From an uncultured Blautia sp. (GTDB taxonomy: Bacteria > Bacillota > Clostridia > Lachnospirales > Lachnospiraceae), in NCBI GenBank assembly GCA_946629475.1, contig CAMOXX010000130.1:1-7635 (forward strand): a stretch of 7,635 nucleotides of DNA. The letters are read 5' to 3'. Below are positions 1 to 6,227 of the stretch, one piece after another. Positions within the stretch are counted from its first letter, which is position 1; each line of letters opens with the position of its first letter. The notes below the pieces were generated by a model. It did not search any database. It worked only from the letters and a program-made list of their open reading frames with translations, and was not told the origin of the DNA. The translations under genes and the position numbers were made by a program.

Positions 1-60
1 TTCGAACCTCCGACCCCTCGCTTAGGAGGCGAGTGCTCTATCCTGCTGAGCTACGCAGAC
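1..60 (-). tRNA. tRNA-Arg (anticodon CCU), 5' part, truncated by the window edge
   Basis: The reverse complement folds as a tRNA. It has a seven-base 5' acceptor strand GTCTGCG beginning at base 60, then TA, a D arm closed by GCTC/GAGC, a perfect 5-bp anticodon stem (bases 29-33 with 17-21) and a seven-base loop CTCCTAA at 28-22. The anticodon is CCT (bases 26-24), which reads the arginine codon AGG. The variable region and the 5' half of the T arm (GGAGG then TTCGAA) follow, and the molecule runs off the window before the rest of the T stem and the 3' acceptor strand. Base 60 is taken as tRNA position 1. The gene is divergent from the GH32 gene. The identity is secure from the anticodon; only the 3' end is unseen. 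Confidence 0.95.
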
Positions 61-92
61 ATATATAACTGTCTTCAGCAGACAGCAACGTT

Positions 93-101
93 ATTATAGC
101 A
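93..101 (-). promoter_or_regulatory. Extended -10 promoter element of the tRNA-Arg gene
   Basis: On the minus strand the sequence reads TGCTATAAT, a perfect TATAAT at 98-93 preceded by TGC (extended -10). It lies 33 nt upstream of the tRNA 5' end, so transcription would start near base 86 and leave a leader of about 25 nt for RNase P to remove. No good -35 hexamer is present 16-18 nt upstream, which is typical of extended -10 promoters. A perfect 6-bp inverted repeat, CTGTCT (69-74) and AGACAG (80-85), sits inside this leader. Confidence 0.6.
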
Positions 102-144
102 GAAGTCCGACAGAAAAGGAAGTACAAACTGACAGAATTATTTG

Positions 145-210
145 CTGCAGATTTTTACATGTGTTTGTGCATATGTAATATCTGCAGTTGGCGAATATTG
201 ACATATGCAC
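145..210. promoter_or_regulatory. Palindrome cluster between the divergent tRNA-Arg and GH32 promoters (probable operator region)
   Basis: Two overlapping dyads fill this stretch. The first is an imperfect 43-bp palindrome with perfect outer arms CTGCAGAT (145-152) and ATCTGCAG (180-187), and with partly matching inner arms TTACAT (155-160) and ATGTAA (173-178). The second is a perfect 10-bp inverted repeat, GTGCATATGT (167-176) and ACATATGCAC (201-210), whose right arm overlaps the -35 hexamer of the GH32 promoter. No T-run follows either dyad, so a terminator is unlikely. The position suggests binding by a dimeric regulator of the GH32 gene. The regulator is not encoded in this window and its family cannot be told. 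Confidence 0.5.
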
Positions 211-225
211 CCCTCCTGCTATAAT
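198..225 (+). promoter_or_regulatory. Sigma-A promoter of the GH32 gene
   Basis: TTGACA (198-203) and TATAAT (220-225) are both perfect consensus hexamers separated by 16 bp, and the -10 is preceded by TG at 217-218 (extended -10). Transcription should start near base 232, giving a leader of about 44 nt before the GH32 start codon. A promoter this close to consensus would be strong, so control probably comes from the overlapping dyads. No clear catabolite-repression (cre) box was recognised nearby. Confidence 0.85.
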
Positions 226-275
226 TGTCTTAAGATCTGCCTGTCTCAGCAATTTTTTCGGCAAGGAGGAATATG

Positions 276-1727
276 ATGAAAAGAATGCTGCCTTTATGTG
301 TCTGTCTGCTGTCTTTATTTTTGTTTTATCCGGCTTCTGCCGCCGCAGAGGAGCCGGAACATTCAACAGTGGATCAGTTCTGTTTTCTTCCGGAAAAGGA
401 CGGTCCGATGCAGCCATTTGTGGGAGACTGCATGCCTTACTATGAAGACGGTGTATATTACATCTATTACCTGAAAGAAGGCGGTGACTCCTATCGGCAC
501 AGCATATATCTGGCAACCACCACAGATTTCCTGAGCTACGAAGATTATGAGGCTCCCATTCTGGTTTCCTCCGACGGCCCGGCCCAGGATGAATGGATCG
601 GAACCGGATCTGTAGTAAAGGTTGACGATATCTACTATCTCTTTTATACGGGACATACAGACTCGGATTCCTTTGAGTATGCCGAGACCGTCATGCTGGC
701 GAAAGGAGATTCTCCTACCTCTTTTGAAAAGGTCGCCGGCTGGGAGATTACACCCGACGAATCTTTAAACCAGAAGCGGGATTTCCGCGACCCGCAGGGA
801 TATTATGATGAAGAGACCGGCTGCCTCACCTTTACGATCACCGCTTCACAGGATGGGGTTGCAAGAATACTGAAATATACGGTAAGCAAAGATCTTTCCG
901 AGATTACATATGACGGCATCATCTTCACTGATCCCATCGGCAAAGTATATAATCTCGAATGCAGCGATACCTTCCGGATCGGAGATACCTGGTATCTTAC
1001 ATACTCCGCGCAGGATGATGTCCTCTGGTATGCTTTCTCCGATGAGCCTTACGGCCCTTACGGCGAGCCGGTAAAACTTGACGGGCCGCTGTTCTATGCC
1101 GCAAAGCACGTGGAAAATGATGGCAGTTTCTATATGGCAGGGTGGGCCAGGCGGTCCGGCTCTGAGCGTGATACCAGAAGGGTGTCGGAATGGGCAGGGA
1201 ATCTGGTCGTGCAGCAGATCCGGCAGAGAGAGGACGGAAGCCTTGTCCTGGAACCGGTGGATGCGATAGAAGAGCAGTTTCAGAAGGAAGTTCCCCTGAC
1301 AGAAGAAGCAGCGGATATTTCCCTTTCTTCTTCCGTTGAAAAAGTATACAGCGAACTCTGTACAGCTTCCGACAGTTTTCTCCTGAAGGGAGATTTCTGT
1401 TATGAAGACGCCGGATCTTTCGGACTGGCTTTCGACTATAAAGAGAGTGAGGAAGACTACAAGCTGATTACGGTGGATCCGGAAAATCAGAAACTTCTTC
1501 TTCAGTTTATGGGCGGATCTGCTACACCTGCTGAAGAAGAAGTTCTGCTGGAACCCGGAACGACCTATCATTTTACCTATATTCAGGAAGATTCCGTCGG
1601 CGTATTTTATATCGATGACCATACAGCCTTCACTGTAAGACTCTATGGCGTGACGGACAAGGCACTGCTGCTGTTTGCTGAGAACAGTGATGTCGTCTTT
1701 TCTGATTTGGCCCTTTATACACGATGA
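276..1727 (+). CDS. Secreted glycoside hydrolase of the GH32 (beta-fructosidase) family
   Basis: The product is predicted to be an exported fructosyl hydrolase acting on sucrose, inulin or levan-type substrates; the exact substrate cannot be read. An N-terminal signal peptide (residues 1 to about 24: a KR pair, a hydrophobic core, then ASAAA before EE) lacks a lipobox. A five-bladed propeller follows. Candidate catalytic residues are D51 in VGDCMPYYEDG (nucleophile block), D172 in FRDP (transition-state stabiliser) and E228 in the EC motif (acid/base). W107-IGTGS matches the GH32 WSGS block and EWAGN (305-309) the WAG block. The C-terminal beta-sandwich runs from about 335 to 483. Length is normal for a family member without a binding module, and there is no cell-wall anchor. 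The nucleophile block departs from the classical WMNDPNG. The ATG at 276 is preferred because AAGGAGGA (263-270) is better spaced for it than for the adjacent ATG at 273. The gene is monocistronic and ends in an intergenic repeat array. Confidence 0.88.
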   Translation: MKRMLPLCVCLLSLFLFYPASAAAEEPEHSTVDQFCFLPEKDGPMQPFVGDCMPYYEDGVYYIYYLKEGGDSYRHSIYLATTTDFLSYEDYEAPILVSSDGPAQDEWIGTGSVVKVDDIYYLFYTGHTDSDSFEYAETVMLAKGDSPTSFEKVAGWEITPDESLNQKRDFRDPQGYYDEETGCLTFTITASQDGVARILKYTVSKDLSEITYDGIIFTDPIGKVYNLECSDTFRIGDTWYLTYSAQDDVLWYAFSDEPYGPYGEPVKLDGPLFYAAKHVENDGSFYMAGWARRSGSERDTRRVSEWAGNLVVQQIRQREDGSLVLEPVDAIEEQFQKEVPLTEEAADISLSSSVEKVYSELCTASDSFLLKGDFCYEDAGSFGLAFDYKESEEDYKLITVDPENQKLLLQFMGGSATPAEEEVLLEPGTTYHFTYIQEDSVGVFYIDDHTAFTVRLYGVTDKALLLFAENSDVVFSDLALYTR

Positions 1728-1761
1728 GTACAGGCATGCGGGCGCACAGATCTATTCTGGC

Positions 1762-1789
1762 CTGGCAGAACGACAGCATTAGCTGCCAG
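1762..1789. other. Inverted repeat just after the GH32 gene
   Basis: CTGGCAG (1762-1768) and CTGCCAG (1783-1789) form a perfect 7-bp stem with a 14-nt loop, 35 bp downstream of the GH32 stop. Its right arm is shared with the first unit of the tandem array that follows. No T-tract follows, so it is not a standard intrinsic terminator. It may help define or protect the 3' end of the GH32 transcript. Confidence 0.4.
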
Positions 1790-1946
1790 ACTCCTGCGCC
1801 CGGGTGCACCGCAGCATTAGCTGCCCACTCCTTCTGTGCCGCCAGGCACACCGCAGCTTTAGCTGCCTGACTGCCTCTGTGCGCCCGGGCACGCCGCAGC
1901 TTTAGCTGCCTGACTGCCTCTGTGCACCCGGGTGCGCCGCCGCTTT
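1773..1946. repeat. GC-rich intergenic tandem repeat, about 43-bp unit, four copies plus a decayed fifth
   Basis: Unit starts (CAGC) fall at 1774, 1812, 1854, 1897 and, degenerate, at 1940, so spacings are 38, 42, 43 and 43 bp. Units starting at 1854 and 1897 agree at 40 of 43 bases. Each full unit carries two dyads. Dyad A is GCAGC-(T/A)TTA-GCTGC, for example 1853-1866 and 1896-1909. Dyad B is a GC-rich stem whose sequence changes while pairing is kept: TGTGCC-N4-GGCACA at 1835-1850, GTGC-N6-GCAC at 1879-1892 and the perfect palindrome GCACCCGGGTGC at 1924-1935. The array fills the space between the convergent GH32 and esterase genes (247 bp between stop codons). No ORF with a ribosome binding site is present. 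It may act as a transcript-end or nucleoid element, or be a neutral expansion. Confidence 0.85.
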
Positions 1947-1974
1947 CCCGGACGCTGTTTTCTTCCTTACAGAC

Positions 1975-2559
1975 TCAGAGAGGAAACAGCTCCGGCAGCC
2001 GGGCGGCGAATGTTCTGCAGCCTTCCGGGCTGAAATGCACCTGATCGAAAGCCAGCCGGATGTTCCACTGCCCGGCATCGGCAAAGCGCACCTGCTGCCT
2101 CCCGGCAGCCTCCCGGAACAGCTGGTTCATCCGGATACATTCCCTGTGGCAGCGCCGGTAGAATTCGTCACCGGTCTCCCCGATCGGAACAGGCGCGATC
2201 AGAAGGATATCAGGGGCGGCATTCCTTTTTTTCAGCCATATCAGGAACTTCTCCATCTTTTCCGCGGCTTCTTCCGCGTCCGGCGTCAGGGTCTGCAGGA
2301 TGTCATTGGTCCCCAGCATGCAGGCAAAGAGGTCCAAAGGCTCATGTTCCCGGAACATTCTCTCCAGATGCATCATTTTCCCGTCACTGTCGGGAATCCT
2401 GCGCCCGTTCAGTCCGTCCGGGATCAGTTCCCAGGAATCTTTCAGTTCCTTCTGAAGAATCGTTGTCCATCTCTCCTCCTCGGGATACCTTTCATCCGAA
2501 AATTCTCTTGGATCGAATCCGTAAGTATTGGAATCGCCAAAGAAAAAGGCCTTTTTCAT
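1975..2559 (-). CDS. SGNH/GDSL-family hydrolase (esterase or acetylesterase)
   Basis: A 194-residue cytoplasmic serine esterase of the SGNH superfamily, without signal peptide or membrane segment. All four blocks are visible: S10 in FFFGDSNT (block I nucleophile), the EGLNGR-like segment DGLNGR (48-53, block II), N85 in GTND (block III) and D172/H175 in FDQVHF (block V Asp-x-x-His). GDSNTYG followed by GLNGR is the pattern of the arylesterase/acetylesterase branch, so it probably removes acyl groups from small molecules or sugars; the substrate is not determinable. Length is typical for single-domain members. The start is supported by AAGGGGG on the minus strand (about 2565-2571), five to six bases before the ATG. 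It lies 214 bp downstream of the ABC permease gene, with no clear promoter or terminator between them, so it could be co-transcribed with the transporter. It converges on the GH32 gene. Confidence 0.9.
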   Translation of the reverse strand: MKKAFFFGDSNTYGFDPREFSDERYPEEERWTTILQKELKDSWELIPDGLNGRRIPDSDGKMMHLERMFREHEPLDLFACMLGTNDILQTLTPDAEEAAEKMEKFLIWLKKRNAAPDILLIAPVPIGETGDEFYRRCHRECIRMNQLFREAAGRQQVRFADAGQWNIRLAFDQVHFSPEGCRTFAARLPELFPL

Positions 2560-2673
2560 AGCTTCCCCCTTTTACGCGCTTTTTTTCGTCCGACGGCATC
2601 CTTACTCTGACAGTTCAGCAGCCCGAAGCATGATATCCACAGCGCCTGCAGAAACTCCCCGGCAGGCGGCTGT

Positions 2674-2791
2674 CCTTCAGATGCCGCGGATATCAGTCTT
2701 TATTCGTTTGCCTTCAGACGCCGCGGATTTCAGTCTTTATTCGTTTGCCTTCAGACGCCGCGGATTTCAGTCTTTATTCGTTCGCCTTCAG
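2674..2791. repeat. Three perfect-period 37-bp direct repeats overlapping the 3' end of the ABC permease gene
   Basis: Copies occupy 2674-2710, 2711-2747 and 2748-2784, and the first seven bases (CCTTCAG) recur at 2785-2791. The middle and last copies differ at one base and the first and middle at two. Read on the minus strand, the copy at 2748-2784 contains the last permease codons plus the TAA stop. The two downstream copies repeat this end (CTGAAGGCAAACGAATAA), with a silent GCG to GCA difference. The array is therefore a tandem duplication of the gene's 3' terminus into the intergenic space. Loss or gain of a copy would leave the protein unchanged. Every unit has a CCGCGG palindrome and stop codons in more than one frame. 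Confidence 0.95.
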
Positions 2792-5374
2792 GCTGGATAC
2801 CATGTCGATTTTCTTCAGCTTCCTGGCCAGATACAGGGTACTCAGAACAGAGATGGCCAGAGTTCCTGCCATGCCGGTCAGGTAGGTTTTTCCGTTTATC
2901 ATCGCGAAGAAATCATAATGCTCGCCGATCGCCTCTTTGAATATGTAATCCGTCAGGGCATATCCGCCGGGCAGTCCGATCAGTACCGAAATGACCGTAA
3001 GCCAGAGATTCTGCCTGATAAATACCTTCCTGACAGCCTTGTAGCGGAAGCCCAGCACCTTCAGGGTGGCAAACTGATAGTTGTTCTCTGAAAGAGACAG
3101 GATTCCCATGTTGTAGATGATTACAAAGCCAAGTATAGCGGATATGAAGACAAGAAGCCAGATAAATGCATTCATTGTCGACAGCATGGAATTCATCTGC
3201 TCCGCGAGGGAAGATACGGAACTGATGGTTTCCACCCCGGGGAGCTCGTCGATCCCTTCCAGATCTTCATTCGTGTAAAGCATATCCGCGTGGTATTCTC
3301 TGCCCAGCGTCTCCTCCAGGAAGGACCGGCTCATGCTCAGCTGCTGGTTCTGCGGATCCCGGTTCATGCCGGTGATGGGAGTCTCATACCATGTATCTTC
3401 TCCCAGGATTCTCCATTTCAGAATGTCCCCTTCCCTGAGAGAAGAAAGCTCCGCCAGCTTTTCGGTTACATAGATCCCGTCCGAATCCATCTCAAAATAA
3501 TTGCGGTTGTGATCCGACATCCGGAGAAGCCCGTCCGCGTCATTGACAAGCGCGATATTTGTTTCCTTCTCTCCCTTTCCGTTTACAAATTCAACCGGCA
3601 GGGTCTGAGAGCCTGCATTTCCATAGTTCTCAGTCAGCTTATCATACTCTTCCTGTGTATATCCGTCCTTGAGCGCCATCTGGTATCTGAAATGCAGAAT
3701 TCCTTCAAATTCCCATTTCAGGTAATTCTGCAGGGAATCGCGTATTCCGAAAGCACCGACAATCAATACGCAGCTGCCTGCGATTCCGGCGACTGCCATC
3801 AGGCTTCTGGCTTTATTTCTCCGGATGTCTCTCAGATTCCACCTGGTTGAGAAGGAAGCGTTCCGCAAAAGTCCGGCGGAATTTCCCGCACTGTTCTTCA
3901 TCTTCACCTTCGGCCGCTCCACCCGGAGCGCCTGGGCGGCGGGCTCCTGCAGAATCTTTCTGCAGGAAAGATACGTAACCAGTGTGATCATTGCCAGAAT
4001 GACAAAGCCCATGAAGTAGACGATCGGATGCACGGAAATGGAATAGTCCGGAACCAGGAACATATCCATCTCTTCCCTGAGAAAGAATATGCCGATCGAA
4101 AAAACACCGGCTGCAGTTCCAATTACAACAGCGCAGAAACCCGTGACCAGGCCGAATGCCACATAATGGCGGATGATCCTGTTTTTACGGAAACCCAGTG
4201 CTTTCAGTGTACCGATACTGGTTCTCTGCTTCTTTATAAAACGGTTCATGGTGGTGACTACGGAAAGGATCGCGATGAAAAGGAACATCGCCATAAAGAT
4301 AACAGAATACGTCTGCCCTTCCTCAACCTCCGACTGGTAGGATGACCAGGAAACCGACTGACCGCGGTCCGTGACCGCCATAATCCTGCTGCAGGCATCC
4401 TGCAGTTCTTCTCTCGTCTGAACCAGCTGTTCCGGATCCTCCACGTCTACTATGATCTGAGGAAATACATAATAATCACTGATCCGGAATTCCGGATCCA
4501 GGGCTTTCAGGAACTGCTCCTTCTGTTCTGCATCGGCGCTGCCGTCCCGGATCACACCCGCAAGTTCCAGCGCGGTATCCAGGTCGACTTGATCCAGATC
4601 AAAAGAAAGCTCCTCCTCTTCGCTTTCCTCTCCCCCTCCGAACAGGGAGCTTATCCCGGAAAGAAAGTCCCCGGAACTTGTTCCGCCGGCTTTTGCGATC
4701 GTCCACGCAAGCGAAATGGCAGGTGCCTGATCCAGGATCCCTTTCATCTCATCGCTCCCCAGAATCTGATCATACATGTATTCTGCGGGAAATTCCTTTG
4801 AAGAGAGGTAGGCGAAACCGAAATCCGTATGATTTGTAAAGATCACGCTGGAGTCTTTCACCACATAGACGTGGTCCGGCGTTCCGATCAGGCCGTTCAC
4901 TTTCTCCGTGAAGGTATATCCGCCGTATGTGAGCGGAATCTCATCTCCGGGCTTAATACCCAGGCTGCGCGCCAGATAATAATCCAGCCAGAGACCGGAT
5001 CTGTCCGGGTCGAATCCTTCCCCCTCAAAAACATACATCTTTGAGATCTCATTCGACTCGATAAAACTGGTCTCGATCGTGATATTTCCTTCTTCCCGGA
5101 TCCAGGTACACTGGAAAGCCAGTACCCGTTCCGCATTCTTTACATTTGGAACCTGCTTAACCGTATCCAGGTCCTCACGGGAGAAGTTCTCTCCGGTCAG
5201 CCACAGATCCTCCAGATTATAATCTCTGTAATAACGGTCCGCGCTGTCCGCCATCCCGTCCATATAGGCGTGAACTCCGGAAAATGCCAGCGCCGCGATC
5301 AGAACCATCAGGAATATGGTAATGAACTGTGACCCGTTCAGGCGCAGTTCACGAAACAGTTTTCTTTTCAGCAT
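2774..5374 (-). CDS. ABC transporter permease with two FtsX domains
   Basis: The membrane subunit of a MacB/FtsX-type (type VII-like) ABC transporter, 866 residues from the preferred start. Numbering from the upstream in-frame ATG at 5392, hydrophobic segments lie near residues 22-44, 363-383, 411-437, 456-476, 530-550, 742-763, 794-813 and 838-856. That gives two four-helix halves, each with a large extracytoplasmic domain (about 45-360 and 555-740). The cytoplasmic coupling segments TLKALGFRKNRIIR (395-408) and TLKVLGFRYKAVRK (776-789) are clear duplicates. The first outer domain contains an acidic stretch, GGGEESEEEELSFD (252-265). Such transporters drive mechanotransmission or export of antimicrobials, lipoproteins or peptides rather than classical uptake; the cargo is unknown. 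The ATG at 5374 is chosen because GGGGGA (5386-5381, minus strand) sits six bases upstream. The ATG at 5392 abuts the ATPase stop (TAAATG) without a good site. Confidence 0.92.
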   Translation of the reverse strand: MLKRKLFRELRLNGSQFITIFLMVLIAALAFSGVHAYMDGMADSADRYYRDYNLEDLWLTGENFSREDLDTVKQVPNVKNAERVLAFQCTWIREEGNITIETSFIESNEISKMYVFEGEGFDPDRSGLWLDYYLARSLGIKPGDEIPLTYGGYTFTEKVNGLIGTPDHVYVVKDSSVIFTNHTDFGFAYLSSKEFPAEYMYDQILGSDEMKGILDQAPAISLAWTIAKAGGTSSGDFLSGISSLFGGGEESEEEELSFDLDQVDLDTALELAGVIRDGSADAEQKEQFLKALDPEFRISDYYVFPQIIVDVEDPEQLVQTREELQDACSRIMAVTDRGQSVSWSSYQSEVEEGQTYSVIFMAMFLFIAILSVVTTMNRFIKKQRTSIGTLKALGFRKNRIIRHYVAFGLVTGFCAVVIGTAAGVFSIGIFFLREEMDMFLVPDYSISVHPIVYFMGFVILAMITLVTYLSCRKILQEPAAQALRVERPKVKMKNSAGNSAGLLRNASFSTRWNLRDIRRNKARSLMAVAGIAGSCVLIVGAFGIRDSLQNYLKWEFEGILHFRYQMALKDGYTQEEYDKLTENYGNAGSQTLPVEFVNGKGEKETNIALVNDADGLLRMSDHNRNYFEMDSDGIYVTEKLAELSSLREGDILKWRILGEDTWYETPITGMNRDPQNQQLSMSRSFLEETLGREYHADMLYTNEDLEGIDELPGVETISSVSSLAEQMNSMLSTMNAFIWLLVFISAILGFVIIYNMGILSLSENNYQFATLKVLGFRYKAVRKVFIRQNLWLTVISVLIGLPGGYALTDYIFKEAIGEHYDFFAMINGKTYLTGMAGTLAISVLSTLYLARKLKKIDMVSSLKANE

Positions 5375-5380
5375 ACTCAG

Positions 5381-5386
5381 TCCCCC
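5381..5386 (-). promoter_or_regulatory. Ribosome binding site deciding the permease start
   Basis: GGGGGA on the minus strand is followed by six bases and then the ATG at 5374-5372. It lies inside the six-codon extension that would be translated from the upstream ATG at 5392, which itself lacks a good Shine-Dalgarno sequence. The shorter form begins MLKRKLFRELR, a usual start for this permease family. Confidence 0.65.
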
Positions 5387-5392
5387 TGCCAT

Positions 5393-6100
5393 TTACCAGG
5401 CCACGCTGTCGATCGCCATCGGGTGTTCATTCTCCGTCACACTTGAAACCTTTCCGTTTTTGAGACGGATCACCACGTCGGCGATATCAGCGATCAGACT
5501 GTTATGCGTTACGATAATGACTGTATTTCCTCTGTTTCCGCCGCACTGCTCTTTCAGGAGCCTTAAGATTCTGACGCCTGTCTGCGAATCCAGGGCGCCG
5601 GTAGGTTCATCGCAGAGAAGCAGAGCCGGATTCTTCGCGATCGCGCGCGCGATGGATACCCTCTGCTGCTCCCCGCCCGAAAGCTGGGATGGATACTTGT
5701 TTTTATGCTCGCTGAGGCCCACAGCCTCCAGGGCTTTGCCGGCGTCCAGCGGCTGCGACACGATCTCTTTTACCAGTTCCACATTTTCCAGCACCGTAAG
5801 AGAAGGAAGAATGTTGTAGAACTGGAAAATAAAGCCGATATTTTCCGCCCTGAAATCACTCAGCTGATCTTCATTGAAACCGGTAATGTCGTTTCCGTTA
5901 ATCACGACACTGCCCGAACTGGGATTGTCCATTCCCCCGATCAGGTTCAGCAGTGTAGATTTTCCGGCTCCTGAAGGACCCAGGATGCAGACAAATTTCC
6001 CTTTTCCTATATCCAGTGAAACATGATCAAGCGCCCGGAAGGTTTTCTCACCGGTACTGTATTCCTTTACCACATTTTTCAGTGATACAATCGTTTCCAT
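5393..6100 (-). CDS. ABC transporter ATP-binding protein (MacB/LolD type)
   Basis: A 235-residue cytoplasmic ATPase that pairs with the large permease encoded immediately downstream. All nucleotide-binding motifs are intact: Walker A GPSGAGKST (41-49), Q-loop Q93 in FIFQFYNILPSLTVLENV, signature LSGGEQQR (140-147), Walker B ALLLCDE (159-165) with catalytic E165, D-loop GALD (168-171) and H-loop H199 in IIVTHN. The segment FQFYNILPSLTVLENVEL is characteristic of the MacB/LolD/FtsE group. The stop codon is directly followed by an in-frame permease ATG (TAAATG), so the pair is one tight transcription and translation unit. GGAG in AAAGGAGAAGAACC precedes the start at the right distance. Expression is probably set by the promoter and dyad at 6228-6256. 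No two-component system or lipoprotein gene is next to it, so its cargo cannot be inferred from context. Confidence 0.95.
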   Translation of the reverse strand: METIVSLKNVVKEYSTGEKTFRALDHVSLDIGKGKFVCILGPSGAGKSTLLNLIGGMDNPSSGSVVINGNDITGFNEDQLSDFRAENIGFIFQFYNILPSLTVLENVELVKEIVSQPLDAGKALEAVGLSEHKNKYPSQLSGGEQQRVSIARAIAKNPALLLCDEPTGALDSQTGVRILRLLKEQCGGNRGNTVIIVTHNSLIADIADVVIRLKNGKVSSVTENEHPMAIDSVAW

Positions 6101-6221
6101 GGTTCTTCTCCTTTAATATGAATGTGGAAGTTCCTGTCCGCAGCGGCTCTGAACGCAGATTCCGTCTTCTGTTCAGGCAGATTCAGTGTTTAAATAAGTC
6201 ATGCTGAACAAGAACTATCTC
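6101..6221 (-). promoter_or_regulatory. Leader of the ABC operon with alternative pairing elements
   Basis: Transcription from the promoter at 6228-6256 gives a leader of roughly 120 nt. On the plus strand it contains CTGAAC (6149-6154), GTTCAG (6171-6176) and CTGAAC (6204-6209). The middle element can pair with either neighbour but not both. The pairing with 6204-6210 extends to TGTTCAG/CTGAACA plus GCA/TGC past a bulge. GCAGATTC is also directly repeated at 6155-6162 and 6177-6184. No terminator T-run and no known riboswitch core was recognised, so a regulatory role is only a possibility. Confidence 0.3.
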
Positions 6222-6227
6222 ATCCGT

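Noticed and set aside
1..272. tRNA-associated integration site
   Set aside because: Integration would normally be at the tRNA 3' end, which is outside the window. No integrase or repeated tRNA fragment is visible downstream.
846..1622. 258-codon open frame on the minus strand
   Set aside because: It lies wholly inside the GH32 gene on the opposite strand, with no recognisable motif.
1630..1851. 73-codon minus-strand frame starting in the 43-bp array
   Set aside because: It starts in repeat DNA, overlaps the GH32 3' end, and has no ribosome binding site or recognisable feature.
1773..1946. CRISPR array
   Set aside because: The units are directly adjacent without unique spacers, unit length drifts from 38 to 43 bp, and no cas gene is present.
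2573..2586. T7 run on the plus strand as an intrinsic terminator
   Set aside because: No stable hairpin precedes it on the plus strand, and no plus-strand gene ends there.
2035..2610. 191-codon open frame on the plus strand
   Set aside because: It is antisense to the SGNH esterase, whose four catalytic blocks prove the minus-strand frame.
2602..2676. Short minus-strand open stretch ending GAVDIMLRAAELSE, stop at 2602-2604
   Set aside because: It looks faintly like the tail of a decayed gene and has an ATG at 2631, but it is too short, lacks a ribosome binding site, and no family could be named.
2528..3091. 187-codon plus-strand frame through the 37-bp repeats
   Set aside because: It is antisense to the permease end and esterase start. 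Its internal peptide repetition is only the DNA repeat read in successive frames.
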